From Paenibacillus sp. UNC451MF (lineage in GTDB: Bacteria; Bacillota; Bacilli; Paenibacillales; NBRC-103111), in contig NZ_JMLS01000026.1 in assembly GCF_000686845.1 (NCBI RefSeq), positions 44,954-108,953 on the forward strand: a DNA stretch of 64,000 nucleotides. The letters are read 5' to 3'. Shown here piece after piece: positions 29,441-38,043 of this stretch; positions within the stretch are counted from its first letter, which is position 1, and the number at the start of each line of letters is the position of its first letter. Made by a program: the position numbers and the translations under genes. Below the pieces are notes generated by a model. That model was not told the DNA's origin. It saw only the letters and a list, made by a program, of their open reading frames with translations, and did not search any database.

Positions 29441-29600
29441 ATTACTCTTTTTTGAGTGTGGTCTTGATCATTTTTTCATTCCAAAATCGCTTGGTTTCTT
29501 CTGCAAAAGCGCCGTGAGGTTGAGTTTTAAGCCATTCCCACAATTGCTTCTCATTCGGCTTTGATAGATCGAATGGAATGTTTTTACGAACATAATTCAT
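29441..29600 (-). pseudogene. Small gene with a probable homopolymer frameshift
   Basis: The ATG with the best ribosome site (GGGAG, start 29600) opens a frame that stops after 16 codons. A second frame from ATG 29593 reads 50 residues (NIPFDLSKPNEKQLWEWLK and on, ending KKE). The two join perfectly if one A is removed from the six-A run near 29581-29586. It may be a frameshifted gene, a sequencing error or a slippery-run switch. Confidence 0.5.
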
Positions 29601-29853
29601 GGCAGCACTCCCTTTTTATATAAATGTATAATTGATTGTCTAAATAAAAGCCGTATAACGGATGCTTTCCAGACCGTTATTTCGACATTTTTCATTATAC
29701 CATATATTGGGAGGTTGGTATAGATAGTTAGGATAAGTAACAGAGGGATGTGTTTATGGAGAAGGTGGGCGATCCGTTTGTGTAGAATTCATTATCTGCA
29801 GGCTGTGAATAATAAAATGAGTTTTATATCGTTGAATTATATCCACCAAGCAG

Positions 29854-29887
29854 ATCCGTGGGAAGAACAGCGCTACGATTTTGATTA
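29854..29887 (+). repeat. 34-bp direct repeat, right copy
   Basis: It matches 26126-26159 at 33 of 34 bases and in the same orientation would encode DPWEEQRYDFD and a stop, the end of the molybdopterin protein. A terminator follows directly, so this is likely the original gene end. Confidence 0.85.
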
Positions 29888-29900
29888 GCATATCGAAACC

Positions 29901-29928
29901 AGGGCCGGGAGAATCCGGCTTTCTTTAT
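29901..29928 (+). terminator. Terminator after the right repeat
   Basis: GCCGG (29904-29908), a six-base loop and CCGGC (29915-29919) are followed by TTTCTTT. It is probably the ancestral terminator of the molybdopterin gene. Confidence 0.65.
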
Positions 29929-29982
29929 GTTCAGGTGTAATGTAAATATAAAATAATGTATTTCAAATAAGGAAGGTGCAGC

Positions 29983-30477
29983 ATGTTTATCACAATGACT
30001 TTATCGTTACTTGATCAAGAGCTTGAAAAAATCGAAAAAGCCCTAACCCGCATTTCGGACGAAAACGTTTGGGAAAAGCTTAAAGAGGGGACTAATAGTA
30101 TTGGTAACCTATGTCTTCATTTGGCTGGAAATGAATACCATAACATTGTGAGCAGTATAGGCGGCCACCCATTTACGAGGGAACGTTCTGCTGAGTTTTT
30201 GGCGGAGGGAGGCTATTCCTGCAAGGAATTATATAGCCGCTTGGCTAATGTCAGGGAGCAGTCGAGAAGCATCCTTACAGCCTTAACCGAGGAGGAGCTT
30301 GACCGCGAAGTGACGGTTCAGTACCCTCCAGACGCGGGAATTGCGACATACAATCGTCCTATTTCAAGGCTGCTATACCATCTCACTGTTCATTATGGGT
30401 ATCATACCGGACAGATCGTCTATATGACCCGATTGCTGCAAGAGCAAGATAACAATATTTTGAAATGGAAGCATTAA
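29983..30477 (+). CDS. DinB superfamily protein (DUF1572-like)
   Basis: 164 residues forming the DinB four-helix bundle. Candidate metal-site histidines are in LCLHLAGNE (about H47) and in the helix LLYHLTVHYGYHTGQIVY (about 133-142). DinB proteins are damage-inducible or thiol-transferase-like, metal-dependent enzymes of mostly unknown substrate. ATG 29983 after AAGGAAGG. Single gene. Confidence 0.88.
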   Translation: MFITMTLSLLDQELEKIEKALTRISDENVWEKLKEGTNSIGNLCLHLAGNEYHNIVSSIGGHPFTRERSAEFLAEGGYSCKELYSRLANVREQSRSILTALTEEELDREVTVQYPPDAGIATYNRPISRLLYHLTVHYGYHTGQIVYMTRLLQEQDNNILKWKH

Positions 30478-30606
30478 CTTGAATTACATGCATTTTTTTA
30501 AACATTGTTCAATAAAAATTGAGGTTTAGGCAGGATAATTGCTTTAACGCGTCGAACAAATATAGGGTTTGGCAATTGCGTATAAAAAAATGGAGGGTAA
30601 AACAGC

Positions 30607-31671
30607 ATGAGAAAGGCATCACTTTTGGCACTAACGTTAGTTTTGGGTATCAGCACCGCACTAGCAGGCTGCGGAAAAAAAGAAGCGGCCCCAACGGCTC
30701 CAGGAAGCTCGCCTGCACCAGGTAAAGCTGAGACGGTTTCGATGGATATCGGCATGCTTAAGCTGACAAGCTCCGCACCGATATTTATTGCAATGGAGAA
30801 AGGGTATTTCAAAGAGGAAGGCATTGACGCCAAGGCGAAGTGGTTCGACGCGGCTCAACCGATTGCAGTAGCTACAGCGGGCGGAAGCGTGCAAGTCGGA
30901 GCGACCGGAATCTCGGCAAGCTTATACAACATGGTTGCGGGTGGACAAAAGCTGGTTATCGTTGCAGACAAGGGTAGAGAGCAAAAAGGCTATTCTTCCA
31001 CAGCTTTGATGGTTCCTACAGATTCTGCTGTGAAATCCATAGAGCAGCTAAAAGGCAAAAAAATCGGGATCACCCAAACAGGCTCCACGTATCATTACAT
31101 GGTGGGACGTCTGCTTGAGAAACACGGCTTGACGCTGAAGGACGTTGAACTCGTTCCATTGAACAGCATTAAAGGCTTGATGGAATCGCTGAAAAGCAAA
31201 CAGGTCGACGCTGTTATGTTGAACGAGCCCAACCTGACTACGGTTGTTAAAGAAGGCTATGGCCGCACTTTGGCACAAGTAGGGGACGAGATTGAATATC
31301 AAACTTCAGGAGTGTTCTTCTCTCCTAAGCTTGCAGATAACAAGGACTTGTCCGTACGCTTCTTGAAGGCTTATGCAAAAGCAACACGCTACTATTACGA
31401 CGCGGTATTGACTCTTAAAGACGGAAAAGTTGTTCCTGGAGGCAACTATGACGATGTCGTTAAAATTATCGCTAAGTACACGGATCAACCTGAAGAAACT
31501 GTAAAGCAAGGCTTGCCTTACATGGATCGTGACGGAAAACTTCTCGCTACGGACATCAAAACCCAAGTGGATTGGTATGCCAAAGAAAAGCTGATCGATA
31601 AAGCTGTTGACCCTGCTGGCATTATTAACACCGATCTGCTGAATGAAGCGTTGAAGCAGTTGGGGAAATAA
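30607..31671 (+). CDS. ABC transporter substrate-binding lipoprotein (SsuA/NMT1-like)
   Basis: 354 residues. A lipoprotein signal ends at LAGC (Cys22), with an Ala/Pro/Ser linker to about 40. The mature domain is the NMT1/SsuA fold: [20 protein letters not shown] near 60, then [10 protein letters not shown] and [19 protein letters not shown] near 150. It is the first gene of a three-gene operon. The family binds aliphatic sulfonates, taurine, nitrate or pyrimidine precursors; no S-box or other riboswitch is visible upstream to decide. ATG 30607 follows ATGGAGGG. Confidence 0.88.
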   Translation: MRKASLLALTLVLGISTALAGCGKKEAAPTAPGSSPAPGKAETVSMDIGMLKLTSSAPIFIAMEKGYFKEEGIDAKAKWFDAAQPIAVATAGGSVQVGATGISASLYNMVAGGQKLVIVADKGREQKGYSSTALMVPTDSAVKSIEQLKGKKIGITQTGSTYHYMVGRLLEKHGLTLKDVELVPLNSIKGLMESLKSKQVDAVMLNEPNLTTVVKEGYGRTLAQVGDEIEYQTSGVFFSPKLADNKDLSVRFLKAYAKATRYYYDAVLTLKDGKVVPGGNYDDVVKIIAKYTDQPEETVKQGLPYMDRDGKLLATDIKTQVDWYAKEKLIDKAVDPAGIINTDLLNEALKQLGK

Positions 31672-31675
31672 TGCA

Positions 31676-32452
31676 ATGAGGATCGTAGTAGATAACGTAG
31701 AGAAAAAATTTATCGACTCCAAGAAGCGGGAAGTTACTGCACTGCAAAACATTAACTTCGCGATTGAAGAGCAGGAATTTGTTGTCCTGGTTGGACCTAG
31801 CGGCTGCGGGAAATCGACACTGCTCAATATAGTCGGGGGACTTTTGTCCCCTTCCTCGGGTGAAGTTTATTTCGAGGGATTTAATGCAGCGAAGCCGCCG
31901 CGCCTCGGAATTGTGTTTCAGGAAATTGCTCTGTTCCCTTGGCGTACAGTTTATGAGAATGTGGTCTTCGGGCTGGAAGAGCAAGGGGCAAGCAAGCAGG
32001 AACAGAAGGAAAAAGGTCAGCATTACATTGATATGGTTGGTCTTACAGGCTTTGAATCGGCGTTCCCTAAGCAATTATCGGGTGGGATGCGCCAACGTGC
32101 GGGTATCGCAAGAGCGCTAGCCGTCGAACCGGACCTGCTGCTCATGGATGAGCCGTTCTCGGCTCTCGATGCACAAACCCGAACGCTAATGCAGGAAGAG
32201 CTGCTGTCGATATGGGATCGCACCCGATTGAGCACGCTTTATGTCACGCACAACATTCAAGAGGCCGTTTATTTGGCGGATCGGGTTATTGTACTTTCCC
32301 GTCATCCAGGTCAAATTAAAGCGCAAATCCGGATTGACCTGCCTAAAATGGGCAGAGATAAGGATGAGCACCGCGTAGCTTTTGAGAAATACACCGATGA
32401 AATCTGGCAGCTTATTCGGCATGATGCCCAAGAAGCTCTAAAGGAGGGATAA
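31676..32452 (+). CDS. ABC transporter ATP-binding protein (SsuB/TauB-like)
   Basis: 258 residues. Walker [10 protein letters not shown] near 42, signature [15 protein letters not shown] near 140 and Walker [14 protein letters not shown] near 160, with the switch His in YVTHNIQEA. It powers import through the adjacent permease. It starts four bases after the binding-protein stop, and the permease begins two bases after its own stop. Confidence 0.92.
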   Translation: MRIVVDNVEKKFIDSKKREVTALQNINFAIEEQEFVVLVGPSGCGKSTLLNIVGGLLSPSSGEVYFEGFNAAKPPRLGIVFQEIALFPWRTVYENVVFGLEEQGASKQEQKEKGQHYIDMVGLTGFESAFPKQLSGGMRQRAGIARALAVEPDLLLMDEPFSALDAQTRTLMQEELLSIWDRTRLSTLYVTHNIQEAVYLADRVIVLSRHPGQIKAQIRIDLPKMGRDKDEHRVAFEKYTDEIWQLIRHDAQEALKEG

Positions 32453-32453
32453 C

Positions 32454-33269
32454 ATGAGTGTGTCATCCAAAGAAAACACAACCGAGCAGCGCCATGTTAT
32501 CCGCAACCGGGTATCTTTTCTCGAGTTGAAGGTACCGGGCTATGCTTCCGTACTGGGTATTCTAGTCATATTGCTGCTATGGGAATTGGTATGCCGGATG
32601 GGCATTATGCCGCCGTTGTTTTTACCTGCCCCGACAGCCATCCTGTCGGCTGGGTGGGATATGCTGACGAGCGGTGAGCTGCATGAAAACCTATGGGCGA
32701 GCTTATATCGTATTCTTGTTGGATATGCGATTGGAGCGGTATGTGGTATCGTTGTAGGCTTATTGCTAGGGTTTTCACGGTGGGTCGATGCTATCGTAAG
32801 CCCGATTGTCTATTCGATTTATCCGATTCCAAAAATCGCGTTGCTGCCATTGATTATTCTGTGGCTCGGTATTGGAGAAACGCCTAAATTTACGATGATT
32901 GCGCTGGGCGTGTTTTTCCCTGTCGTCATTAATACATTTTCCGGCGTTAAGAACGTCGATCCCATATGGATCAAAGCGGCTGTTACATTTGGCTCAAGCC
33001 ACTTTAATGTTATCCGCAAGGTGATCCTGCCAGGAGCTTTGCCGATGATTTTCGCTGGACTGAAGCTTGCTGCAGGTACATCCCTGCTGCTGCTGGTTTC
33101 TGCGGAAATGATTGCTGCCCAGCAGGGCGTAGGATCGATGATTCTCCATTACGGGAACCTAATGATTACTACGAAGCTGATGGTTGGCGTTGTCGTTCTT
33201 TCATTGTTAGGGCTGCTGTTTAACCGCGGCTTGCAGTGGCTTGAAAACAAACTGCTGCCATGGAAATAG
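32454..33269 (+). CDS. ABC transporter permease (SsuC/TauC-like)
   Basis: 271 residues, six membrane segments. The BPD_transp_1 coupling loop lies around GVKNVDPIWIKAAVTFG to IRKVILPGALPMIFAGLK (about 160-200), the normal EAA-type position. It forms the channel of the three-gene importer. ATG 32454 follows AAGGAGG at the end of the ATPase gene. Confidence 0.92.
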   Translation: MSVSSKENTTEQRHVIRNRVSFLELKVPGYASVLGILVILLLWELVCRMGIMPPLFLPAPTAILSAGWDMLTSGELHENLWASLYRILVGYAIGAVCGIVVGLLLGFSRWVDAIVSPIVYSIYPIPKIALLPLIILWLGIGETPKFTMIALGVFFPVVINTFSGVKNVDPIWIKAAVTFGSSHFNVIRKVILPGALPMIFAGLKLAAGTSLLLLVSAEMIAAQQGVGSMILHYGNLMITTKLMVGVVVLSLLGLLFNRGLQWLENKLLPWK

Positions 33270-33284
33270 GATGGAAATTCTAAG

Positions 33285-33337
33285 AGACTGTGAATGGATT
33301 GGTTGAATATTCAGCCGACTCATTCACAGTCTTTTTT
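33285..33337 (+). terminator. Terminator of the ABC operon
   Basis: AGACTGTGAATG (33285-33296) pairs with CATTCACAGTCT (33321-33332), followed by TTTTT. Confidence 0.9.
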
Positions 33338-33394
33338 GTATAGGTGAGTAAGTATCGTAGCATATTACAATCGATGTTTTGTTAAAAGTTACAG

Positions 33395-33426
33395 TTGACG
33401 TTAACGTTAACTTAGGAGCATAATAG
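33395..33426 (+). promoter_or_regulatory. MerR-type promoter with spacer palindrome
   Basis: TTGACG (33395-33400) and TAATAG (33421-33426) are 20 bases apart, the long spacing that MerR activators correct by distorting DNA. The spacer contains the perfect palindrome GTTAACGTTAAC (33400-33411), and AAGTT...AACTT brackets the site. It probably autoregulates the merR-MFS pair. Confidence 0.6.
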
Positions 33427-33455
33427 AATACGACAAAGAGAGAAGGATGATACGG

Positions 33456-33896
33456 ATGACGGCAAAATTCAAGATCGATGACGTAGCGAAGGAATGCGGC
33501 TTAACTAAAAGAACGCTTCGCTATTACGAGGAGATTGGGCTACTGTCTCCCCCTGAACGTACAGACGGTGGGATCCGCATGTACACACAAGAGCACATTG
33601 ATCGGTTGAAACGGCTTATCAACGCGCGAGATGTACTAGGCTTTTCCTTGCAAGAGCTGCAGCGCTATATATCCATTACAGAAGAGCTGGAATCGCACAG
33701 ACAAGGATACAGGCAAATATCAGACGATAAGGAAAAGCTTCCGAAGTTAATTCAATTGGAACCCGTAGTGAAAAATCAGCTTGTCATTATCGAAGAAAAG
33801 CTGGAAAAAATGATTGAAATGCGCGATGAAATTCAACAGTTTCTAAATCGTGTTCAGGCTGCCATAGCCAGAATGAATGGAGAAAATGAGCAATAA
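33456..33896 (+). CDS. MerR family transcriptional regulator
   Basis: 146 residues. The winged HTH (about 5-72) reads KIDDVAKECGLTKRTLRYYEEIGLL with RRxxG-type wing sequence; a coiled-coil dimerisation helix fills about 80-140. There are no metal-binding cysteines at the C-terminus, so an organic ligand is more likely. ATG 33456 is nine bases after AGAAGG; the ATG at 33447 directly abuts it. It is followed immediately by an MFS transporter, the usual drug-responsive pairing. Confidence 0.88.
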   Translation: MTAKFKIDDVAKECGLTKRTLRYYEEIGLLSPPERTDGGIRMYTQEHIDRLKRLINARDVLGFSLQELQRYISITEELESHRQGYRQISDDKEKLPKLIQLEPVVKNQLVIIEEKLEKMIEMRDEIQQFLNRVQAAIARMNGENEQ

Positions 33897-33915
33897 AAAA
33901 GGAGCTGAGAGTTTT

Positions 33916-35112
33916 ATGGAACCCGCATCATCTGGTAAAAGTGGTTTATTGAGTCAGCCCAAAGCGGTTTGGGCTGTCGGTTTTGCATGTATTATCGCCT
34001 TTATGGGGATCGGCCTTGTCGATCCTATTTTGCCCGCAATCGCTGAAAAAATGAATGCAACGCCAAGCCAGGTTACGCTGCTTTTTACAAGCTACAATAT
34101 GGTTATGGCTATCGCCATGCTAATTACCGGCGTCGTTTCGTCAAGATTAGGCACCAAATGGACATTGCTGCTGGGGATTATCATCATCGCGATTTTCGCA
34201 GCTCTGGGTGGTGCTTCTAATGGCATTTGGACACTGGTCGGTCTACGCGGCGGCTGGGGTCTTGGTAATGCGCTTTTTGTCGCAACGGCGTTATCCGCTA
34301 TTGTTTCATTGTCAACCGCTGGAACAGCCCAGGCAATTATTTTGTATGAAGCTGCCATTGGACTTGGTATTTCTGTTGGTCCGCTGTTAGGTGGGGAGCT
34401 GGGCTCCATTTCGTGGCGTGGTCCCTTCTTCGGAGTTAGCGTCCTAATGATTGTCGCTTTTATTTTCCTTCTTGTCATGATGCCAAAAACCAAAACGCTG
34501 ACGAAGTCCAAAAGCTCATTGTTGGACCCGTTCCGTGCTTTAAAATACCGGGGGCTATTGACGCTCGGGATTACGGCTTTCTTGTATAACTTTGGATTTT
34601 TCACATTGCTCGCCTATTCGCCGTTCGTCATGCATTTGAAAGAACGCGGGCTCGGTTATGTATTCCTAGGATGGGGTCTTCTTCTTGCCGGTACGTCCGT
34701 ATTTATGGCCCCTAGGCTGGAAAGACGCTACGGCACGATCACATCCATGTGTGCGATGCTGACATTGTTTGCTTTAACTTTGTTCGCTATGGGGATTTGG
34801 ACGTCCAGCAAAGCGGTGGTTATTATCGCCGTTATCGTAGCTGGTGCCTTCCTAGGCAATAACAATACATTAATTACTACAGCCGTTATGCAGGCAGCAC
34901 CGGTTGAGCGTCCGACGGCATCTGCAGCTTACAGCTTCTTGCGATTTCTTGGCGGAGCGATTGCTCCATGGTTTGCAGGTAAGCTGGCCGAGTGGTTCAA
35001 TCCGCATGTGCCGTTTATCGTGGGCGGGTGCTTCGTTCTTATCTCTGTGTTATTCGTAATGGGCAATCGTAAACATTTGCTGCATATTGATCGTGCGGAA
35101 TCATCTCATTAA
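33916..35112 (+). CDS. MFS efflux transporter
   Basis: About 398 residues, 12 membrane segments, with LGTKWTLLLG in the position of the DHA1 loop between helices 2 and 3 and LRGGWGLGNALFVATAL in helix 4. It resembles drug exporters regulated by MerR or MarR proteins. ATG 33916 with AAAGGAG 11 bases upstream is proposed; ATG 33886, which overlaps the end of merR, is also possible. Its product is probably the efflux pump controlled by the upstream MerR. Confidence 0.85.
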   Translation: MEPASSGKSGLLSQPKAVWAVGFACIIAFMGIGLVDPILPAIAEKMNATPSQVTLLFTSYNMVMAIAMLITGVVSSRLGTKWTLLLGIIIIAIFAALGGASNGIWTLVGLRGGWGLGNALFVATALSAIVSLSTAGTAQAIILYEAAIGLGISVGPLLGGELGSISWRGPFFGVSVLMIVAFIFLLVMMPKTKTLTKSKSSLLDPFRALKYRGLLTLGITAFLYNFGFFTLLAYSPFVMHLKERGLGYVFLGWGLLLAGTSVFMAPRLERRYGTITSMCAMLTLFALTLFAMGIWTSSKAVVIIAVIVAGAFLGNNNTLITTAVMQAAPVERPTASAAYSFLRFLGGAIAPWFAGKLAEWFNPHVPFIVGGCFVLISVLFVMGNRKHLLHIDRAESSH

Positions 35113-35115
35113 CAT

Positions 35116-35146
35116 AAAAAGCCGACCTTGTTGAGGTCGGCTTTCA
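35116..35146 (+). terminator. Terminator left of hairpin element copy A
   Basis: AAGCCGACC (35119-35127), loop TTGTTGA, GGTCGGCTT (35135-35143). Its stem sequence is repeated in the terminator at 35352-35374. Confidence 0.88.
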
Positions 35147-35150
35147 TGAT

Positions 35151-35345
35151 GAGAAACCTGTGGAGGTAAAAATAGCTTCGGTACTCCCGGTGGGGTATCC
35201 CCCTCCAGCCGCTGTTGTTATCGGGAAATTTTTAAATTTAATCGTTGCTGCAGCGGGTATTTCCCAATAACAAAGGCGGACGCTATCGCTCTTCCAGGGG
35301 ATACCCCACCTACCGCGCTCAGCTATTGGTATCCATAGGCTTCTC
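35151..35345. repeat. Long-hairpin intergenic element, copy A
   Basis: 195 bases bounded by GAGAAACCTGTGGA (35151-35164) and TCCATAGGCTTCTC (35332-35345), which pair end to end. Inside, GTGGGGTATCCCC pairs with GGGGATACCCCAC, and CCGC.GTTGTTATCGGGAAAT pairs with ATTTCCCAATAACAA..GGCGG, so the whole unit folds as one long imperfect hairpin. Copy B at 51834-52012 is the same element reversed. No protein or transposase is encoded. Confidence 0.85.
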
Positions 35346-35351
35346 AACTCG

Positions 35352-35374
35352 CCGACCTCAAAGAGGTCGGTTTT
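35352..35374 (+). terminator. Terminator right of hairpin element copy A
   Basis: CCGACCTC (35352-35359), loop AAA, GAGGTCGG (35363-35370), then TTTTTT. It shares the CCGACC/GGTCGG stem with the terminator on the other side of the element. Confidence 0.85.
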
Positions 35375-35408
35375 TTATGTTTTACGGGGCAGTAGTAAGA
35401 TAACTCGC

Positions 35409-36629
35409 TTATTTGGATGTTTCCTTCAAAGAGGAAGGAGCAGCATGAAACGAGAATCTAGGTAACTTCAATAACAAAGCCACGACAAGAAGCATACAGC
35501 CGTTGATAGCAAATACGATAGGAATCGAAGTTTGGGATGCCAGGAAGCCACCAATCAAAGGTCCTAGCAATAATCCCATTTGGTTCGCGGATTGGTTCAA
35601 GCTGAAAGCGCGGCTGCGGAAGCTAGGATCCGTCTTCTGCGCGATAAAAGCATTCAGTGCAGGGTATACGGCTGCGAAGAAAAGCCCGTAAACAAAGCGA
35701 AGCGAGCCAAAGCCGACCAGATTGTGAAACAAAATTTGCAGCAGGTTCCCTAAGCCTCCGCCTAAAAGACCTATGAACAGTACTTTTTCATACCCGAACT
35801 TGGTTCCTAGTTTTCCCCAACGGGGTGCGGCGATTAGCGTAGCGATGCCCACAGCTGAGAAGATGATGCCTGCGTTCAACGACGCTGACGATTGGCTGGA
35901 GCCCAGCTTCAATACATAGATCGTTAATAACGGTTCAAGGATCATAATAGATGTAGAGGTAATGAACACAATGAATAGAGCCGACATCAGCGGTTTATTG
36001 GAGGCGGCGACTTTAAGGTCACTCGCAATAGATGATCGCTTTGCCTCAGACTTGTTGAAGGAGGGCTCCTTCACCCACAGAACGGCAATGACGAACGCGA
36101 TGAGGACCATAACGCCTGCGACAAAGAACGTTTCTCGTGGTCCGATAAGGTGACTGACGACGCCTCCAAACAGCGGACCGAGAATCGATGCGGTAGCGCT
36201 CGAGGTCGAAATAATGCCCAATGCATAGCCAATATTTTTTTCGGGTGTATTGGTTGCCACTAAAGCGATTGCCGATGGGATATACCCCGCGAGCAAGCCT
36301 TCCATAATCCGCACCACAATCAGTTCATATGGATTTTGTACCACAAAATATAAAAAGTAAGCGATTGATAAGCATATGCCTGCTCTCAGCATCATAGGCT
36401 TTCGTCCATATTTGTCGGCTAGCGAGCCCCAGAAGGGCGCAATGAGCGAGCTAGCTAAAAAGGTAGAGGCAAAAATGACGCCAGTCCATGCTTCGAGATG
36501 GTCATTAACGCCTAAATCCTCTTGTAGAAATATAGACATGAAAGGAATGGATACCGAGTAAGCCATGCTCACCAAAAAGGTGCCGATCCATAATACGAAA
36601 AGATTGCGTTTCCAAGAATAATCCACCAA
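35409..36629 (-). CDS. MFS multidrug transporter (MdtG/YttB-like DHA1)
   Basis: 406 residues, 12 membrane segments. GSLADKYGRKPMMLRAG is the DHA1 motif A between helices 2 and 3, and the motif-C-like segment GIISTSSATASILGPLFGG is in helix 5. Likely proton-driven drug or metabolite efflux. The start is TTG 36629 or GTG 36626 behind AAGGGAG. Convergent with the preceding MFS gene; copy A of the hairpin element lies between them. Confidence 0.87.
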   Translation of the reverse strand: MVDYSWKRNLFVLWIGTFLVSMAYSVSIPFMSIFLQEDLGVNDHLEAWTGVIFASTFLASSLIAPFWGSLADKYGRKPMMLRAGICLSIAYFLYFVVQNPYELIVVRIMEGLLAGYIPSAIALVATNTPEKNIGYALGIISTSSATASILGPLFGGVVSHLIGPRETFFVAGVMVLIAFVIAVLWVKEPSFNKSEAKRSSIASDLKVAASNKPLMSALFIVFITSTSIMILEPLLTIYVLKLGSSQSSASLNAGIIFSAVGIATLIAAPRWGKLGTKFGYEKVLFIGLLGGGLGNLLQILFHNLVGFGSLRFVYGLFFAAVYPALNAFIAQKTDPSFRSRAFSLNQSANQMGLLLGPLIGGFLASQTSIPIVFAINGCMLLVVALLLKLPRFSFHAAPSSLKETSK

Positions 36630-36825
36630 AGAAGCACTCCCTTTTCATTCTTTTTGATCATCATAACATTAATAAGAGGTCCTTCCCGATAAAATCTTTT
36701 TTTGGCACGATAGAATGTTGTAATGAGAAAGCCTGTCATGCTGAAATTTCGAAAATCAGTTTCATTAAATGGAAATATGCGTTATTTTAGATGGAGATGA
36801 TTGGCATAACTAGGAGGGATCGATC

Positions 36826-37908
36826 GTGGGAAAACCGGTATCGTTCAGTATTATAGGCGGCGGAGGGTTCCGTGCGCAATATTATCTTAGAATCGCCCAA
36901 GCGCTTCCGGAGCAATTCCGCGTTAATGGGCTCGTTGTTAGGGATGCTGCCAAAGGTGAGATGCTTGAACGAGAGTGGAATGTGCCTACCTTTACAACGT
37001 TGGAGGGGCTTTTACAAAAGGAGAAGCCGGATTTTGTGGTTGTGTCTGTCAGTCGCTCTGCTTGCAAGGATTATTTACTTCAATTGGCGGAGCTCGGAAT
37101 ACCTGCATTGGCGGAAACACCGCCAGCCCCGGATCTCGAAGGATTGTTGGAGCTGCATGAGAAGCTTACCTTGACTGGTGCAAGAGTTCAGGTGGCGGAG
37201 CAGTATCATTTTCAGCCGTCTCATGCAGCACGACTGGCATTTATACGATCGGGACAGCTTGGGCAGCTGACCGAGGCTACTGTATCTATTTCGCATATGT
37301 ATCATGGGGTAAGTTTGATTCGGAAAATGCTTGGAGCAGGCTTTGAAGAAGTCGCTATTCAGGCGATGAGATTCGAATCCGACTGGGTTGCAGGGCCTAC
37401 GCGCAGCGGTCCTCCGACTGAAGAACGTATCATTCCGCTGCAGCGTGATTTGGCTTGGATGGATTTTGGAGGGAAGCTTGGCATTTATGATTTTACGAAA
37501 GACCAGCATCGCTCTTGGACTCGCTCGAATCATCTGTCCGTAAGAGGACAACGCGGCGAAATTTTCGACAACCGCATTCGGGTGCTGGCGGATCACGAGA
37601 CTCCGCTCTATATGGATCTCAAACGGATTAACCGCGGGGAAGACGAGAATCTGGAAGGTTATTTTCTGAAAGGAATTATGGCGGGAGAACGTTGGGTGTA
37701 CGACAATCCCTTTGCTCCTGCAAGGTTGTACGATGACGAAATCGCTATAGCCTCCTGCTTGCAGCATATGGCTAATTACGCTGCCGGAGGACCTGATTTT
37801 TATAGTCTTAGGGATGCTTCCCAGGATCACTACTTGGGCTTGATGATAGAGAAGGCGATTGTAACTGGTGGGAAAATTGTGGCAGAACGCCAGCCGTGGG
37901 CACTGTAA
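36826..37908 (+). CDS. Gfo/Idh/MocA family oxidoreductase
   Basis: 360 residues. Rossmann start SFSIIGGGGFRAQYYLRIA, then PALAETPPAPD in the position of the usual EKP lysine motif, here without the lysine, which is unusual for a catalytically typical family member. The C-terminal domain is otherwise complete (AEQYHFQPSHAARLAF and DFYSLRDASQDHYLGLMIEKA). GTG 36826 after TAGGAGGG. Single gene; the role is unknown. Confidence 0.82.
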   Translation: MGKPVSFSIIGGGGFRAQYYLRIAQALPEQFRVNGLVVRDAAKGEMLEREWNVPTFTTLEGLLQKEKPDFVVVSVSRSACKDYLLQLAELGIPALAETPPAPDLEGLLELHEKLTLTGARVQVAEQYHFQPSHAARLAFIRSGQLGQLTEATVSISHMYHGVSLIRKMLGAGFEEVAIQAMRFESDWVAGPTRSGPPTEERIIPLQRDLAWMDFGGKLGIYDFTKDQHRSWTRSNHLSVRGQRGEIFDNRIRVLADHETPLYMDLKRINRGEDENLEGYFLKGIMAGERWVYDNPFAPARLYDDEIAIASCLQHMANYAAGGPDFYSLRDASQDHYLGLMIEKAIVTGGKIVAERQPWAL

Positions 37909-38043
37909 AGAGGCTAAGTGTACCGACGAAGGTTGGATGAAGTACGGTATTAGGATTGGGGCGATCTCTAAGGCACTAAGTATGGAATATGGAATGTGAG
38001 GATAAATTAAACAACAAATGACATCAACTTAGGTGGACTGCGA

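Larger units (their letters stand above)
26160..29853. mobile_element. AT-rich inserted segment between 34-bp direct repeats
   Basis: The segment separates the molybdopterin gene from what looks like its original terminator (29901-29928). It holds short gene remnants and one 698-residue membrane protein, and is visibly more AT-rich than its neighbours. No integrase or transposase is seen, so it is either the remnant of an integrative element, or one moved in trans, or a duplication made by homologous recombination. Stretches 26161-26283, 26368-26517 and 26665-26791 contain nothing further I can support. Confidence 0.6.

Noticed and set aside
30478..30606. An S-box or T-box before the SsuABC-type operon
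   Set aside because: No conserved core motifs or terminator hairpin are visible in these 129 bases.
35144..35347. A 67-codon minus-strand open frame across element copy A
   Set aside because: It is the translation of the hairpin element; copy B does not keep the frame.
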